DNA of 64,000 nucleotides, from assembly GCA_902576045.1 (NCBI GenBank), contig CACGTU010000002.1, forward strand, positions 25,957 through 89,956. Direction: 5' to 3'. Shown here one piece after another: positions 1 through 8,427 of this stretch (its first letter is position 1; the number at the start of each line of letters is the position of its first letter). A program made the position numbers and the translations under genes. The notes under the pieces were generated by a model. It was not told where the DNA came from. It ran no database searches and saw only the letters and a program-made list of their open reading frames with translations. Origin of the DNA: an uncultured Pelagibacteraceae bacterium (lineage in GTDB: Bacteria > Pseudomonadota > Alphaproteobacteria > Pelagibacterales > Pelagibacteraceae).

Positions 1-219
1 ATGCGCTTTTTCACTTAATACATAAGCACTTCCAATAAATGTAGATGCTACTAGAAGCATGGTAACTAACTCTGTTTGCCAAGTAATTGCTCTTTGGAAG
101 AAATATCTTTCAAAAACTAGTTCTACAATAACAAGGATTGATAAAAGTAAAGCTAATACAGCAAAAGCTCCACAAGCTTTGGCAATATGATCACAGAATT
201 TTAAATATTTATTTTTCAT
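1..219 (-). CDS. dctQ: TRAP transporter small permease, DctQ type (N-terminal part, runs off window)
   Basis: This is the first 73 codons of a gene that continues past the left edge. The translation starts MKNKYLKFCDHIAKA and holds one clear hydrophobic helix (about residues 17-34, rich in Leu/Val/Ala), then an aromatic-basic turn with ITWQTE, then a second helix (about 50-65). That pattern matches DctQ small membrane subunits of TRAP (tripartite ATP-independent periplasmic) transporters, which sit with the large DctM subunit in the inner membrane and use an ion gradient to import organic acids. It lies directly downstream of the dctP-like gene on the same strand, separated by a hairpin, which is the usual P-Q-M order. 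DctM should lie just outside the window. The substrate cannot be read from this fragment. Confidence 0.8.
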   Translation of the reverse strand, partial: MKNKYLKFCDHIAKACGAFAVLALLLSILVIVELVFERYFFQRAITWQTELVTMLLVASTFIGSAYVLSEKAH

Positions 220-224
220 AAAAA

Positions 225-255
225 AACCCCTACTTACATTCAATAAATAGGGGTT
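225..255 (-). terminator. Intergenic hairpin between dctP and dctQ (partial terminator or mRNA-stabilising stem)
   Basis: An 8-bp perfect stem (AACCCCTA paired with TAGGGGTT) encloses a 15-nt loop. Read on the minus strand the stem is followed at once by a T run and then the ATG of dctQ. The geometry is that of an intrinsic terminator, but it lies inside an operon, so it may attenuate rather than end transcription and keep the binding protein more abundant than the membrane subunits. Confidence 0.6.
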
Positions 256-269
256 CTTTATATACCAGT

Positions 270-1281
270 TTATTTTACTGCTAAAGCCATTTCCATTAAC
301 TTATCACCACCTGGAACTTTCTCAGCAAATGCTTTATGAGAAGATTGTTTTGCAATCTCTACCCATGCTGCATGATCTTTTTCATCCATATATACTAACT
401 TAACACCTGCTGCTTTATAAGCATCTTCAAATTTTTTATCTAAATTTTCAACTTGTGCAGTCATATATTTTTCAGCAACTTTACCAGCTTTCATAAGAGC
501 ATCTTGTTGTTTTGAATTTAATGCATCAAAACTTTTCTTTGACATCAAAATTGGTTCATACATAAACCATAGACCAAATTTTCCTGGAGGTGTTGCGCAT
601 GAGACCTGTTCATAAATTTTGTAACTTACAAAACTTCCTGAACTAGTGTTAGCACCAGTTAATACACCTGTTTGAAGACCAGTGTAAATTTCTGATGATG
701 GCATACTCTGAATACCTGCTCCTGCTGCTTCTAACATTTGGTTAAATGCTTTTCCTGCAGCTCTCATTACTTGTCCTTTTGCATCGCTTGGGTTTTTGAT
801 ACATTTAGTTTTAGATGCAAATCCACCACCTAACCATGCATCTGAAAGAACTACTACTCCAGCGTCATTGATTATTTTTTTAATTTCGGTCATCATTGGA
901 CCTTTATTAAATCTTAATGCATGGTCGTGATTTTTTACAGTGCCAGGCATAAGTGTTGCATCAAATTCTGGATGGAATTTAGAAGCATATGCTAAAGGGA
1001 AAGCTGAAATATCTAACTGACCAGTTGTCATAGGCTTCCATTGCTCTTTTGGTTTATAAAGTGATTTAGCAGGATAAATTCTTATATCTAAATCAACATT
1101 AGCTTTTTTAACCTCATCTGCAATAATTTGAACCATTTCATGTCTTGGATCGTATGAACCATCTGCTCTTTGTGTGCCAGGCCATTGGTGGCTAGCTTTA
1201 AGAGTTACTGCTAAAGCAGATCCGATTAAAGAAAAAAGTTAAAATTACTGAAGTGAAAATTAAAGATAATTTTCTTAACAT
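270..1281 (-). CDS. dctP: TRAP transporter substrate-binding protein, DctP family (frame broken in signal peptide)
   Basis: This is the periplasmic solute-binding subunit of the TRAP transporter. The downstream frame (minus strand from about 1136) gives 288 residues with family features: an N-terminal lobe, a central segment with SDAWLGGGFASKT and VMRAAGKAFNQMLEAAGA, and a C-terminal helical region. The real start is at 1281: ATG with GAGGAG 8 nt upstream, encoding MLRKLSLIFTSVILTF, a signal peptide. The two halves are in different frames. Removing one base from the A6 run at 1232-1237 joins them through SLIGSALAV and TLKASHQWPGTQRA, which carries the signal-peptidase site and mature N terminus. 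The break is therefore probably a sequence error or a very recent mutation. The usual Arg that pins the carboxylate substrate was not located with certainty, so the ligand is unknown. Confidence 0.85.
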
Positions 1282-1366
1282 GTTATTTTCTCCTCATTAG
1301 TTTAAAATGATATTAAATTGAACTTCTTAATAAGAGTCAATATAACCATATGTCATTATATTTATT

Positions 1367-2510
1367 ATGAATGGTCCATTAAAAAATTTATTAGTTGTTG
1401 ATTTAACAAGGGTTTTGGTAGGTCCTTACTGTACAATGATTTTATCTGATCTTGGAGCGAGAGTAATTAAAATTGAAGCTCCTGAAATTGGAGATGACTC
1501 GAGAGGATTTGGTCCTTTCATTGATGATTACTCTGCATATTTTATGTCATTGAATAGAGGAAAAGAAAGTATCGCTCTTAATTTAAAAAATGAAAATGAC
1601 AAAAAAATATTTGAGAAAATTTTGGCAAAAGCAGACATATTAGTTGAAAATTTTAAACCAGGCACTTTAGAAAAATGGGGATTTGGTTGGAATGAAGTAA
1701 GTAAAAAATATCCTAAATTAATTTATGCGTCAGCTTCAGGTTTTGGTCAAACAGGTCCGCTTAAAGAATTGCCCGCATATGACATGGTTGTTCAAGGTAT
1801 GGGTGGATTAATGAGTGTTACTGGACATCCAAATTCAGAACCAACAAGAGTTGGAACGTCTATCGGGGATATTACAGCTGGTTTATTTACTGCAATTGGT
1901 ATCAATGCAGCTTTGTATGATAGGCAAAAAAACAGGTAAAGGTGCTTTCATTGATGTATCAATGCTAGATTGTCAAATAGCAATTTTAGAAAATGCTATT
2001 GCTAGATATCTTTCAAAAAACGAAATCCCTGAACCAATGGGTTCGAGACATCCATCCATTGCTCCTTTTGAAGCTTTTAAAACAAAGGACAGTTTTTTGA
2101 TTATTGCAGCTGGTAACGACAAATTATTTAAAAGCTTATGCGAAGTTCTTGAAATACCGAATATTGCAAATGATGAAATGTATAAAACAAACTCTTTAAG
2201 ATCACAAAATATAGATAAACTTAAATTAATTATTGAGGATAAACTTCAGCATAAAAATACAGATGAATGGATTAAAGTTATGGAAAATTTAAAAATACCA
2301 TGCGGTCCAATTTTTAATATTAAACAAGCTGTAGAAAATCCACAAATTAAAGAGAGAAATATGATTGTAAAATCTTTTCATAAGAAAATTGGAGAGTTTA
2401 AATCTGCAGGAAACCCTATAAAAATGTCTACTTACAAAGATGAAAAAACAAGGGGAGATATTCCAGATCTTGATGAACACCGAGATAAAATACTTAAAGA
2501 ATTTAGTTAA
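1367..2510 (+). CDS. CaiB/BaiF family (class III) CoA-transferase, frameshifted
   Basis: Class III CoA-transferases move CoA between carboxylic acids through an aspartyl-CoA thioester. The first frame (190 residues from ATG 1367) contains the family N terminus (VVDLTRVLVGPYCTMILSD, IKIEAPEIGDD) and the catalytic-Asp region GTSIGDITAG, with Asp168 the expected nucleophile. It then stops at a TAG-like break after DRQKN. The second frame continues with TGKGAFIDVSMLD and the C-terminal half to 2510. Deleting one A from the A7 run at 1926-1932 fuses them as ALYDRQKTGKGAFIDVSMLD, the normal family sequence. The corrected protein would be about 380 residues, close to family length. It is the first gene of a plus-strand operon with an aldehyde dehydrogenase 22 nt downstream, suggesting activation of an organic acid to its CoA ester. 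The substrate is unknown. Confidence 0.85.
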
Positions 2511-2532
2511 CTAATATATAAGCTATGAAATT

Positions 2533-3966
2533 ATGATAGATAAAAGAAAATTTTATATTAACGGTCAATGGGTTTCACCAAGTAAACCAAATGATTATGA
2601 GGTAATTAATCCTTCAACAGAAGAAGCATTTGCAACTATATCATTAGGATCAACGGAAGATACTAATGCTGCAGTCTCGGCTGCCAAAAAAGCTTTGGTT
2701 AGCTGGAGCGAAAGTTCAAAAGATGAAAGATTAAATTTATTAGAAAAATTACTATCTATTTATAAAAAAAGATATGGAGAGATGGCTGATGCTATATCTA
2801 TGGAAATGGGAGCTCCAATGGATTGGGCAACAGACGTTCAAACATCAAGCGGACAATCTCATCTAGAAGATTTTATAAAAAGACTCAAAGAATTTAAGTT
2901 TGATGAGCAATTTGAACCAAACTCTAATAATCAAATATGTTATGAGCCAATTGGAGTTTGTGGATTAATTACTCCATGGAACTGGCCAATAAATCAGATA
3001 GCTTTAAAAGTTGTTCCAGCCTTTGCAACAGGTTGTACAATGATTCATAAACCATCGGAGATAGCTCCAATGTCAGCAATGTTGTTTGCGGAAATGATTG
3101 ATGAAGCAGGCTTTCCAGCTGGTGTATTTAATCTTGTTAATGGGGATGGCGCTGGTGTTGGAACGGATATTTCATCTCATCCTGATATTGATTTAGTATC
3201 TTTCACAGGATCAACAAGAGCAGGTAAATTAATTTTAAAAAATGGAGCTGATACAATCAAAAGAGTTTGCCTGGAATTAGGTGGAAAAGGTGGAAATATT
3301 GTTTTTGCAGACTCCTACCCTAACGCTGTACGAGATGGTATCAGAAACGTAATGAGTAATTCAGGTCAGTCATGTGATGCACCGACAAGAATGCTCGTTG
3401 AAAAATCAATATATGAAAGAGCAGTTAAAGAGGCTGTTGAGGAAGCAAATTTGATAAAGGTAGACCATGCTTCAAAAAAAGGAGATCATATAGGTCCAGT
3501 TGTCTCTAAAATTCAATACAATAAAATAATAAGCCTTATTCAAAGTGGAATTGACGAAGGAGCAACCCTTGCAGCAGGTGGACCGGAATTACCTAACGGT
3601 ATGAACAAAGGCTATTTTATTAAACCAACTATTTTTACTGATGTTACAAATGATATGCGTATTGCAAAAGAAGAAATATTTGGTCCAGTTTTATCTATAA
3701 TACCTTTTGAGACAGAGGAAGAAGCAATTCAAATTGTAAATGAAACTGAGTATGGATTAGGTAACTATTTACAAACTGAGGATAAAGAAAAAGCAAAAAG
3801 AGTTGCCAAAAAACTTAAGGCTGGAACAATTTATGTAAATGGAAACGGTGCAGACCCTGGTGCTCCATTTGGAGGATATAGACAATCTGGAAATGGACGT
3901 GAAGGTGGTGTTTGGGGATTACATGAATTTTTAGAAGTTAAAGCTGTAACTGGTTGGCCAAAATAA
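2533..3966 (+). CDS. NAD(P)-dependent aldehyde dehydrogenase
   Basis: This 477-residue protein is a full-length member of the aldehyde dehydrogenase superfamily, oxidising an aldehyde to its acid with NAD(P)+ in the cytoplasm. Visible landmarks are the oxyanion-hole Asn150 in TPWNWP, the cofactor-binding segment FTGSTRAGK (224-232), the general base Glu248 in LELGGKGG and the nucleophile Cys281 in NSGQSCDAPTR, followed by the C-terminal EEIFGPVLS and GAPFGGYRQSGNGRE motifs. It lies 22 nt after the CoA-transferase and 1 nt before the VOC gene, so the three are probably co-transcribed. No ribosome binding site is evident. The sequence does not identify the aldehyde. The operon suggests it feeds an acid to the CoA-transferase or processes a product of the hydrolase or lyase nearby. 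Confidence 0.93.
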   Translation: MIDKRKFYINGQWVSPSKPNDYEVINPSTEEAFATISLGSTEDTNAAVSAAKKALVSWSESSKDERLNLLEKLLSIYKKRYGEMADAISMEMGAPMDWATDVQTSSGQSHLEDFIKRLKEFKFDEQFEPNSNNQICYEPIGVCGLITPWNWPINQIALKVVPAFATGCTMIHKPSEIAPMSAMLFAEMIDEAGFPAGVFNLVNGDGAGVGTDISSHPDIDLVSFTGSTRAGKLILKNGADTIKRVCLELGGKGGNIVFADSYPNAVRDGIRNVMSNSGQSCDAPTRMLVEKSIYERAVKEAVEEANLIKVDHASKKGDHIGPVVSKIQYNKIISLIQSGIDEGATLAAGGPELPNGMNKGYFIKPTIFTDVTNDMRIAKEEIFGPVLSIIPFETEEEAIQIVNETEYGLGNYLQTEDKEKAKRVAKKLKAGTIYVNGNGADPGAPFGGYRQSGNGREGGVWGLHEFLEVKAVTGWPK

Positions 3967-3967
3967 T

Positions 3968-4351
3968 ATGATTGGTTATGTTATGGTTGGCACAAACAAT
4001 TTAGATCAGTCCATTAAGTTTTATGATGAATTGTTGGAAGTTTTAGATTTAGAAAGAACTGAAAAAGATGAAGTGTGCGCTGGATATTCTCAAAAAAATA
4101 GCAACGGAAAAGTAGAATTTTACGTCACAAAACCTTTTAACAAAGAAAAAGCAACAGTAGGTAATGGATGTCAAATTTCATTTCAAACAAGCTCAAGAGA
4201 ATTGGTTGATAAGTTTCATGATGTTGGGATTAAGTTGGGAGGTGCTAGCGAAGGATCTGGTGGTGAGAGACCTGAAGGCTCTGGAGTTTACTATTCTTAC
4301 ATTCGTGACTTAGATGGAAATAAAATCTGCGCTTTTACAAATAATCAATAA
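3968..4351 (+). CDS. VOC (glyoxalase/bleomycin-resistance) family protein
   Basis: This 127-residue protein has the beta-alpha-beta-beta-beta pattern of the vicinal oxygen chelate family: an N-terminal GYVMVGTNNLDQSIKFYDEL module and a C-terminal GVYYSYIRDLDGNKICAF strand pair. Such proteins are metal-dependent lyases, isomerases or dioxygenases, or small-molecule binders. The first metal ligand is usually a His near the start of strand 1, and here it is not obvious, so catalytic activity is uncertain. The gene begins 1 nt after the aldehyde dehydrogenase stop and ends 3 nt before the homocysteine-methyltransferase-like gene, so it is firmly inside the operon. A role on the operon's unknown substrate is an inference only. 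Confidence 0.85.
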   Translation: MIGYVMVGTNNLDQSIKFYDELLEVLDLERTEKDEVCAGYSQKNSNGKVEFYVTKPFNKEKATVGNGCQISFQTSSRELVDKFHDVGIKLGGASEGSGGERPEGSGVYYSYIRDLDGNKICAFTNNQ

Positions 4352-4354
4352 TAA

Positions 4355-5272
4355 ATGTCATACAATCTTGTAGAGAAAAAATTAAAAGCTAATGGTGTAG
4401 TTATTTTAGATGGTGGAAATGGAGTAGAGTTAGAAAGTTCAGGCGCAAAAATGGATAAAGATCTGTGGGCTGGAAAATGTGCAATAGATGACCCAGATCA
4501 AATGCTTCGAGTACATGAAAACTATATTAATGCTGGTGCAGATATCATTACTTCAAATACCTACGCTATTACACCGATATCAATGAAAGAGTACGGATAT
4601 AATCAATTTACAAAAGCTTGGAATGAAGAAAGTGTAAAATTAGCTTTAAAGGCTGCTAACCATTCAAAAAGGGAAATAGCTGTTGCAGGATCAGTTTCAA
4701 CTTCAGGCAGTTGGGATAAACTATCAGAAGAGGATATTAAACCTGGTTTTAATGAACATTTAAAAATTTTAAAAGAAGCAGGTGTAGACCTAATTATTTT
4801 AGAAGCCATGACGTCAAAAGATAGAACTGTTGAAAATATTATTGAGTGCTCAAAAAATATTAAATTACCTATCTGGCTATCTATTTCTTGTGCAATAAAT
4901 GAAGACGAGAATATATTAATGCACGGCTATCAAGAAAGTATAACTAATTCAAAAGCAAAATTTTACGATACTTTGGAAAATTCTCTATCTAAATTTAGTA
5001 AAATGCATGAAGGACCAATTTTAGTGGCACATTCAGATATCAAAGTTACAGGTGAAGCGGTTAAAATTTTAAAAAAGGTTCACAAAGGAATTGTAGGTGC
5101 ATATCCAAATAATGGTTACTTTGAAAAACCTCATTGGAAATTAATTAATGATATATCCCCGTCTAAATATTTAGAGGAAGCGAAAAATTGGATATCTAAT
5201 GGAGCTCAGATTATAGGTGGATGTTGTGGAGTTGGTCCCGATAAAATAAGTGCAATCTCAGTTTTAAAATAA
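4355..5272 (+). CDS. Homocysteine S-methyltransferase family protein (His in place of first zinc Cys)
   Basis: This family (BHMT, MmuM, MetH N-terminal domain) transfers a methyl group from a sulfonium or ammonium donor to homocysteine, held by a zinc ion on three Cys. The 305-residue protein has the N-terminal ILDGGNGVELE motif, ITSNTYAI (about 65-72), the mid-barrel ILEAM segment and the C-terminal GGCCG motif with Cys290 and Cys291. The position that carries the first zinc Cys in the family (VNC motif) reads VAHSD here, with His226. His can ligate zinc, so the site may work with a Cys-Cys-His set, or the protein may have shifted function. A second copy with the same substitution lies at 7432-8424. 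The gene sits between the VOC and serine-hydrolase genes in one operon, so it probably accepts a methyl group from whatever that operon degrades. Confidence 0.82.
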   Translation: MSYNLVEKKLKANGVVILDGGNGVELESSGAKMDKDLWAGKCAIDDPDQMLRVHENYINAGADIITSNTYAITPISMKEYGYNQFTKAWNEESVKLALKAANHSKREIAVAGSVSTSGSWDKLSEEDIKPGFNEHLKILKEAGVDLIILEAMTSKDRTVENIIECSKNIKLPIWLSISCAINEDENILMHGYQESITNSKAKFYDTLENSLSKFSKMHEGPILVAHSDIKVTGEAVKILKKVHKGIVGAYPNNGYFEKPHWKLINDISPSKYLEEAKNWISNGAQIIGGCCGVGPDKISAISVLK

Positions 5273-5282
5273 AATTTAAGAA

Positions 5283-6449
5283 ATGACAAAAGATAAAAAA
5301 ATAATTAGTGAATTAAATCCTACGCTTAAAATTATAAGAGACAATAAGCCAAAATGGTATTTGCCAGAAACAAGAAGAGAGGGTTACCGAAATTTACATA
5401 AAATCAACAGATATGGTCTACTTCTAAGATCTGATCATGTATTTAAATTAAACCAAAAATATAATGACAAGATAGAAAAAATTCCATCGGTAAATAAAAT
5501 GATAAATCATAAATATTTTTGCTCATTGTTGGTAGGCAAAGATCAAGACATTTTATATGAAAAATATGCAGATGATTTTAACGAAAATACCCCACAAACA
5601 ATAATGTCAATCACAAAAATGTTTATTAATTTATTTATTGGAGAACTTGTTGAAAAAAAAATTATTGAATTAAATAAAAAAGTTTCAGAATATTTACCTA
5701 ATATTGGCTCTGGGTATGCATCTGCAACGATTCAAGATGTTTTAGATATGAATATTCAAAATGCTTATAGCGAAGATTATACAGATCCATACACCTCTTC
5801 ATTTTTACATGAACCAGTTTGTGGTTGGAGACTACCCGATGATTTAAATTATAAAGTAAGCCAGGAAGAATTTTTAAATTCAATTGAATCTTTGAAAGAT
5901 CAAGATTTAAAAAATACTTCAGATTTATCTCACTACAAATCAGCAAATACAGATGTAATAGGTTTATTAGTTGAAAAAGTAAGCGGGAAAAAACTTAAAG
6001 AATGGTTACTGGAGGCTGTAGAAGCAGCAGGTTTTGAAGATGCGATGTATATGGGGACAGATAGATTTAGTATGCCTTGGATTTCGGGAGGTGGATGTTT
6101 AATCTCTAGAGATTTTTTGAGATATGGTCTTCTTTTTTCAAGAAAAGGGCATGGGGTATTAAATAGAAAAATCGGTTCTGAATTTTTCTTAGATGAAACA
6201 TTGAAAAATAAAGGAACGAAATATATGGAATTATCAAAAAATAAATTTTTAGAGTACTCAAATTCAACTATGAAATGTGGTAATTGGATTGGCCATTCAG
6301 GTCTTGGAGGTCAATTTTTGGCAATAAATTTAAATAATGGTGTTGTTGCAAGTTATTTCTCTGTAATTGAAACAGATTCTGGAACTGATGAAAATTATAA
6401 GAAAGATATGATTAATATGATGGACGAAATAGTTAATAATAATTTTTAA
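5283..6449 (+). CDS. Serine hydrolase, beta-lactamase/6-aminohexanoate-dimer hydrolase family
   Basis: This 388-residue protein belongs to the class C beta-lactamase-like fold that also includes esterase EstB and nylon-dimer hydrolase. The SxxK motif is SITK (Ser109 nucleophile, Lys112), the second motif is YKSAN (Tyr218 to Asn222), and the third is GHSG (His338-Gly340). There is no signal peptide: the N terminus is charged and hydrophilic, so the enzyme should act in the cytoplasm. That argues against penicillin degradation and for hydrolysis of an ester or amide of a small imported compound. It is the last gene of the plus-strand operon, 10 nt after the methyltransferase-like gene, and ends 3 nt from the convergent CitE-like gene. 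Confidence 0.85.
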   Translation: MTKDKKIISELNPTLKIIRDNKPKWYLPETRREGYRNLHKINRYGLLLRSDHVFKLNQKYNDKIEKIPSVNKMINHKYFCSLLVGKDQDILYEKYADDFNENTPQTIMSITKMFINLFIGELVEKKIIELNKKVSEYLPNIGSGYASATIQDVLDMNIQNAYSEDYTDPYTSSFLHEPVCGWRLPDDLNYKVSQEEFLNSIESLKDQDLKNTSDLSHYKSANTDVIGLLVEKVSGKKLKEWLLEAVEAAGFEDAMYMGTDRFSMPWISGGGCLISRDFLRYGLLFSRKGHGVLNRKIGSEFFLDETLKNKGTKYMELSKNKFLEYSNSTMKCGNWIGHSGLGGQFLAINLNNGVVASYFSVIETDSGTDENYKKDMINMMDEIVNNNF

Positions 6450-6452
6450 TTA

Positions 6453-7313
6453 TTAATTTTTGTTTATTTTTTCTGAAATTAATATTTTTCTTTGCATTTC
6501 TCTTAAAACAGGTTTTTCTATAAGTTTGCCATCTATTACAACCAAACCTGTATTTGATTCGTTAAATTGATCTACAATTCTTTTTGCATGACTAATTTCT
6601 TCTCTTGAGGGAGTAAAAACCTCATTTAAAATTCCTATTTGTTTAGGGTGGATAGAACCTTTGCCAGTAAAACCAAGATTTTTTGCAAGCTCTGCCTCTT
6701 TTTTCATTCCATCCATATTTTCTAAATCTAAATATGGAACATCTATTACATCAACCCCAATACTTGCACCTGCATGAACTAATTTTGATCTTGCGTATAC
6801 TAAATTTTCCCATTTATGCTCACATCTAAGTTCAGCTGCCATATCAACACCTCCAAAATACAATGCCACCGTTCTTTTGCTTGCATGGGCAATGTCATAA
6901 ATACATTCTAAAGCCTCGTTCGTTTCCATTATTACATGAAGGTCTGTATCTAAATTACAATCTGTAAGCAGATCATCGATAAATTTTATTTCATCTGGTG
7001 TTTTTACTTTGGGAAGCATTATTGCACCGATGTTTATTTTACTTGAGGCAAAGGCCTCTAAATCTAATAATCCATGTTTTGTTCTTTGACAATTAACTCT
7101 TACAACCAATTCTACATCTTCTTTAATCTTGAGCGTTTTTAAAGCGTTAAGTGTATTATTTCTTGCATCATTCTTATCCTTAAGCGCTATACCATCTTCT
7201 AATTCTATACAAACCATGTCGGCCCCAGACTCGATTGCCTTTGGAAACATCTCTGGTTTTAAACCTGGTGTAAATATAAAGCTTCTTCGTACTCTAAGTT
7301 TATTTGAACTCAT
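6453..7313 (-). CDS. HpcH/HpaI aldolase / CitE-like lyase (citrate lyase beta, malyl-CoA lyase group)
   Basis: This family cleaves or forms C-C bonds in CoA thioesters or free acids (citryl-CoA, malyl-CoA, citramalyl-CoA). The 286-residue sequence has the TIM-barrel markers: RSFIFTPG at the start, IELEDG (37-41), the substrate Arg72 in VVRVN, Mg2+ ligands Glu130 in IMETNEA and Asp157 in GGVDMAAEL, and the GKGSIHPKQI loop (218-227). These suggest an active enzyme. Together with the CaiB-type CoA-transferase it could make an acyl-CoA and then cleave it, but the substrate cannot be read. It is separated by about 118 nt from the next minus-strand gene upstream (7432-8424), so it may have its own promoter. 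It converges with the hydrolase gene at its 3' end. Confidence 0.88.
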   Translation of the reverse strand: MSSNKLRVRRSFIFTPGLKPEMFPKAIESGADMVCIELEDGIALKDKNDARNNTLNALKTLKIKEDVELVVRVNCQRTKHGLLDLEAFASSKINIGAIMLPKVKTPDEIKFIDDLLTDCNLDTDLHVIMETNEALECIYDIAHASKRTVALYFGGVDMAAELRCEHKWENLVYARSKLVHAGASIGVDVIDVPYLDLENMDGMKKEAELAKNLGFTGKGSIHPKQIGILNEVFTPSREEISHAKRIVDQFNESNTGLVVIDGKLIEKPVLREMQRKILISEKINKN

Positions 7314-7431
7314 TTAAATTTATAATGGTATAATCTTGTTTATTAATATTTAAAGCTATCATAGTAACTAAATTGACTTCAATAAAAAAATTTAATTTTA
7401 AATTTTAAAAAATTTCGAAGTATTGATTAAT

Positions 7432-8424
7432 TTACTCAGATATAGATTGTATAAGTCTTTTTAAATGCTTGTCGTTAACTCCACAACAGCCTCCAACAAT
7501 TTGAATTTGATCATCTATTAATTCTAAAATTGAGTTTGAAAATTCTTCCTCTGTCATAGTTATTATTGCTTTATGTGTATTAGTGTCAAATTTATGTATT
7601 TCAGGATAAAACATGATTGGTCCTTTCCAATTATTCTTCAATATTCTTAAACCACCAATGCTATCTTGAAACCAAGTGTGCATAATTCCATAAACATCAC
7701 CTCCTAAACTCGTAAGTGATTTTATTATATCTTCTAGTAAAATTATTTTATCTTCAGGTAAGTATTTAGGTTGGTCTTTATACTTATTCTCATCATAAAT
7801 CAGTGATTTTTCTTTCTCTGCTCTAAAATTTCTTCCAATAACGGAATTATCAAATTTACTATCGCAACAACTCAATCCAACCCATACTGGTAAACCAGTT
7901 TCGAGAGCTGCACTTAATAAAATTTTAGAGTGGTCTACATCCAAAAGCATTTCTAGAACCAATAAATCTGCTCCAGATTCTTTTAAAATTTTTGCAGCTT
8001 CTTTGTAATTTTCTTCCTCTTTTTTAAAGATTGGTACAAATTCTGGGTTTGGAACAAACTCATTTTCCTTTAGAGGAAAAAAGTTTGATAGGCTACCCGC
8101 TACTGCAATTTTATTTTCTTTTCCAGTATTTGATATCGCTTTTCTAGAAAGCTTAACTGAGTCTGAGATAAATTTATGTACTTGATCACCTTTGTTTAAA
8201 CTTTCCAAATTATGTCTATTTGTTGCAAAAGTATTAGCAGTAATTATATCACAGCCAGCATCAATAAAATTTTCATGAACTTTAATTACGATATCCGGTG
8301 ATGTTAAAGTTGCTAACGCAGAAAACGCAGGGCTCATGTCGCCTCCAAGTTTTGCTATTTCAGAACCGTTTCCTCCATCTAAAAATATTTTATTTTTTGA
8401 TTTTAGCTTTTCTTTGAAAAGCAT
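7432..8424 (-). CDS. Homocysteine S-methyltransferase family protein, second copy (His variant)
   Basis: This 330-residue relative of the protein at 4355-5272 has the start FLDGGNGSEIAKLGG, the ITANTFATNR segment, VLEMLLDVD in the middle and GGCCG near the C terminus (Cys313, Cys314). The family's first zinc Cys is again replaced: the strand reads YGIMHT, with His249 at the equivalent place. The two copies are clearly diverged, so the shared replacement looks conserved rather than accidental. Compared with copy 1 it has an insertion around residues 195-225. Its start lies 3 nt downstream of the EamA stop, so it should be co-transcribed with the EamA permease, amidase and alcohol dehydrogenase. 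Methyl transfer to homocysteine from a methylated sulfur or nitrogen compound is the family function; use of zinc here is inferred. Confidence 0.82.
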   Translation of the reverse strand: MLFKEKLKSKNKIFLDGGNGSEIAKLGGDMSPAFSALATLTSPDIVIKVHENFIDAGCDIITANTFATNRHNLESLNKGDQVHKFISDSVKLSRKAISNTGKENKIAVAGSLSNFFPLKENEFVPNPEFVPIFKKEEENYKEAAKILKESGADLLVLEMLLDVDHSKILLSAALETGLPVWVGLSCCDSKFDNSVIGRNFRAEKEKSLIYDENKYKDQPKYLPEDKIILLEDIIKSLTSLGGDVYGIMHTWFQDSIGGLRILKNNWKGPIMFYPEIHKFDTNTHKAIITMTEEEFSNSILELIDDQIQIVGGCCGVNDKHLKRLIQSISE

Positions 8425-8427
8425 TTA

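Noticed and set aside
7314..7431. Inverted A/T repeats between the CitE-like and methyltransferase-like genes as a terminator
   Set aside because: All A and T with no GC core; stability too low to support the call.
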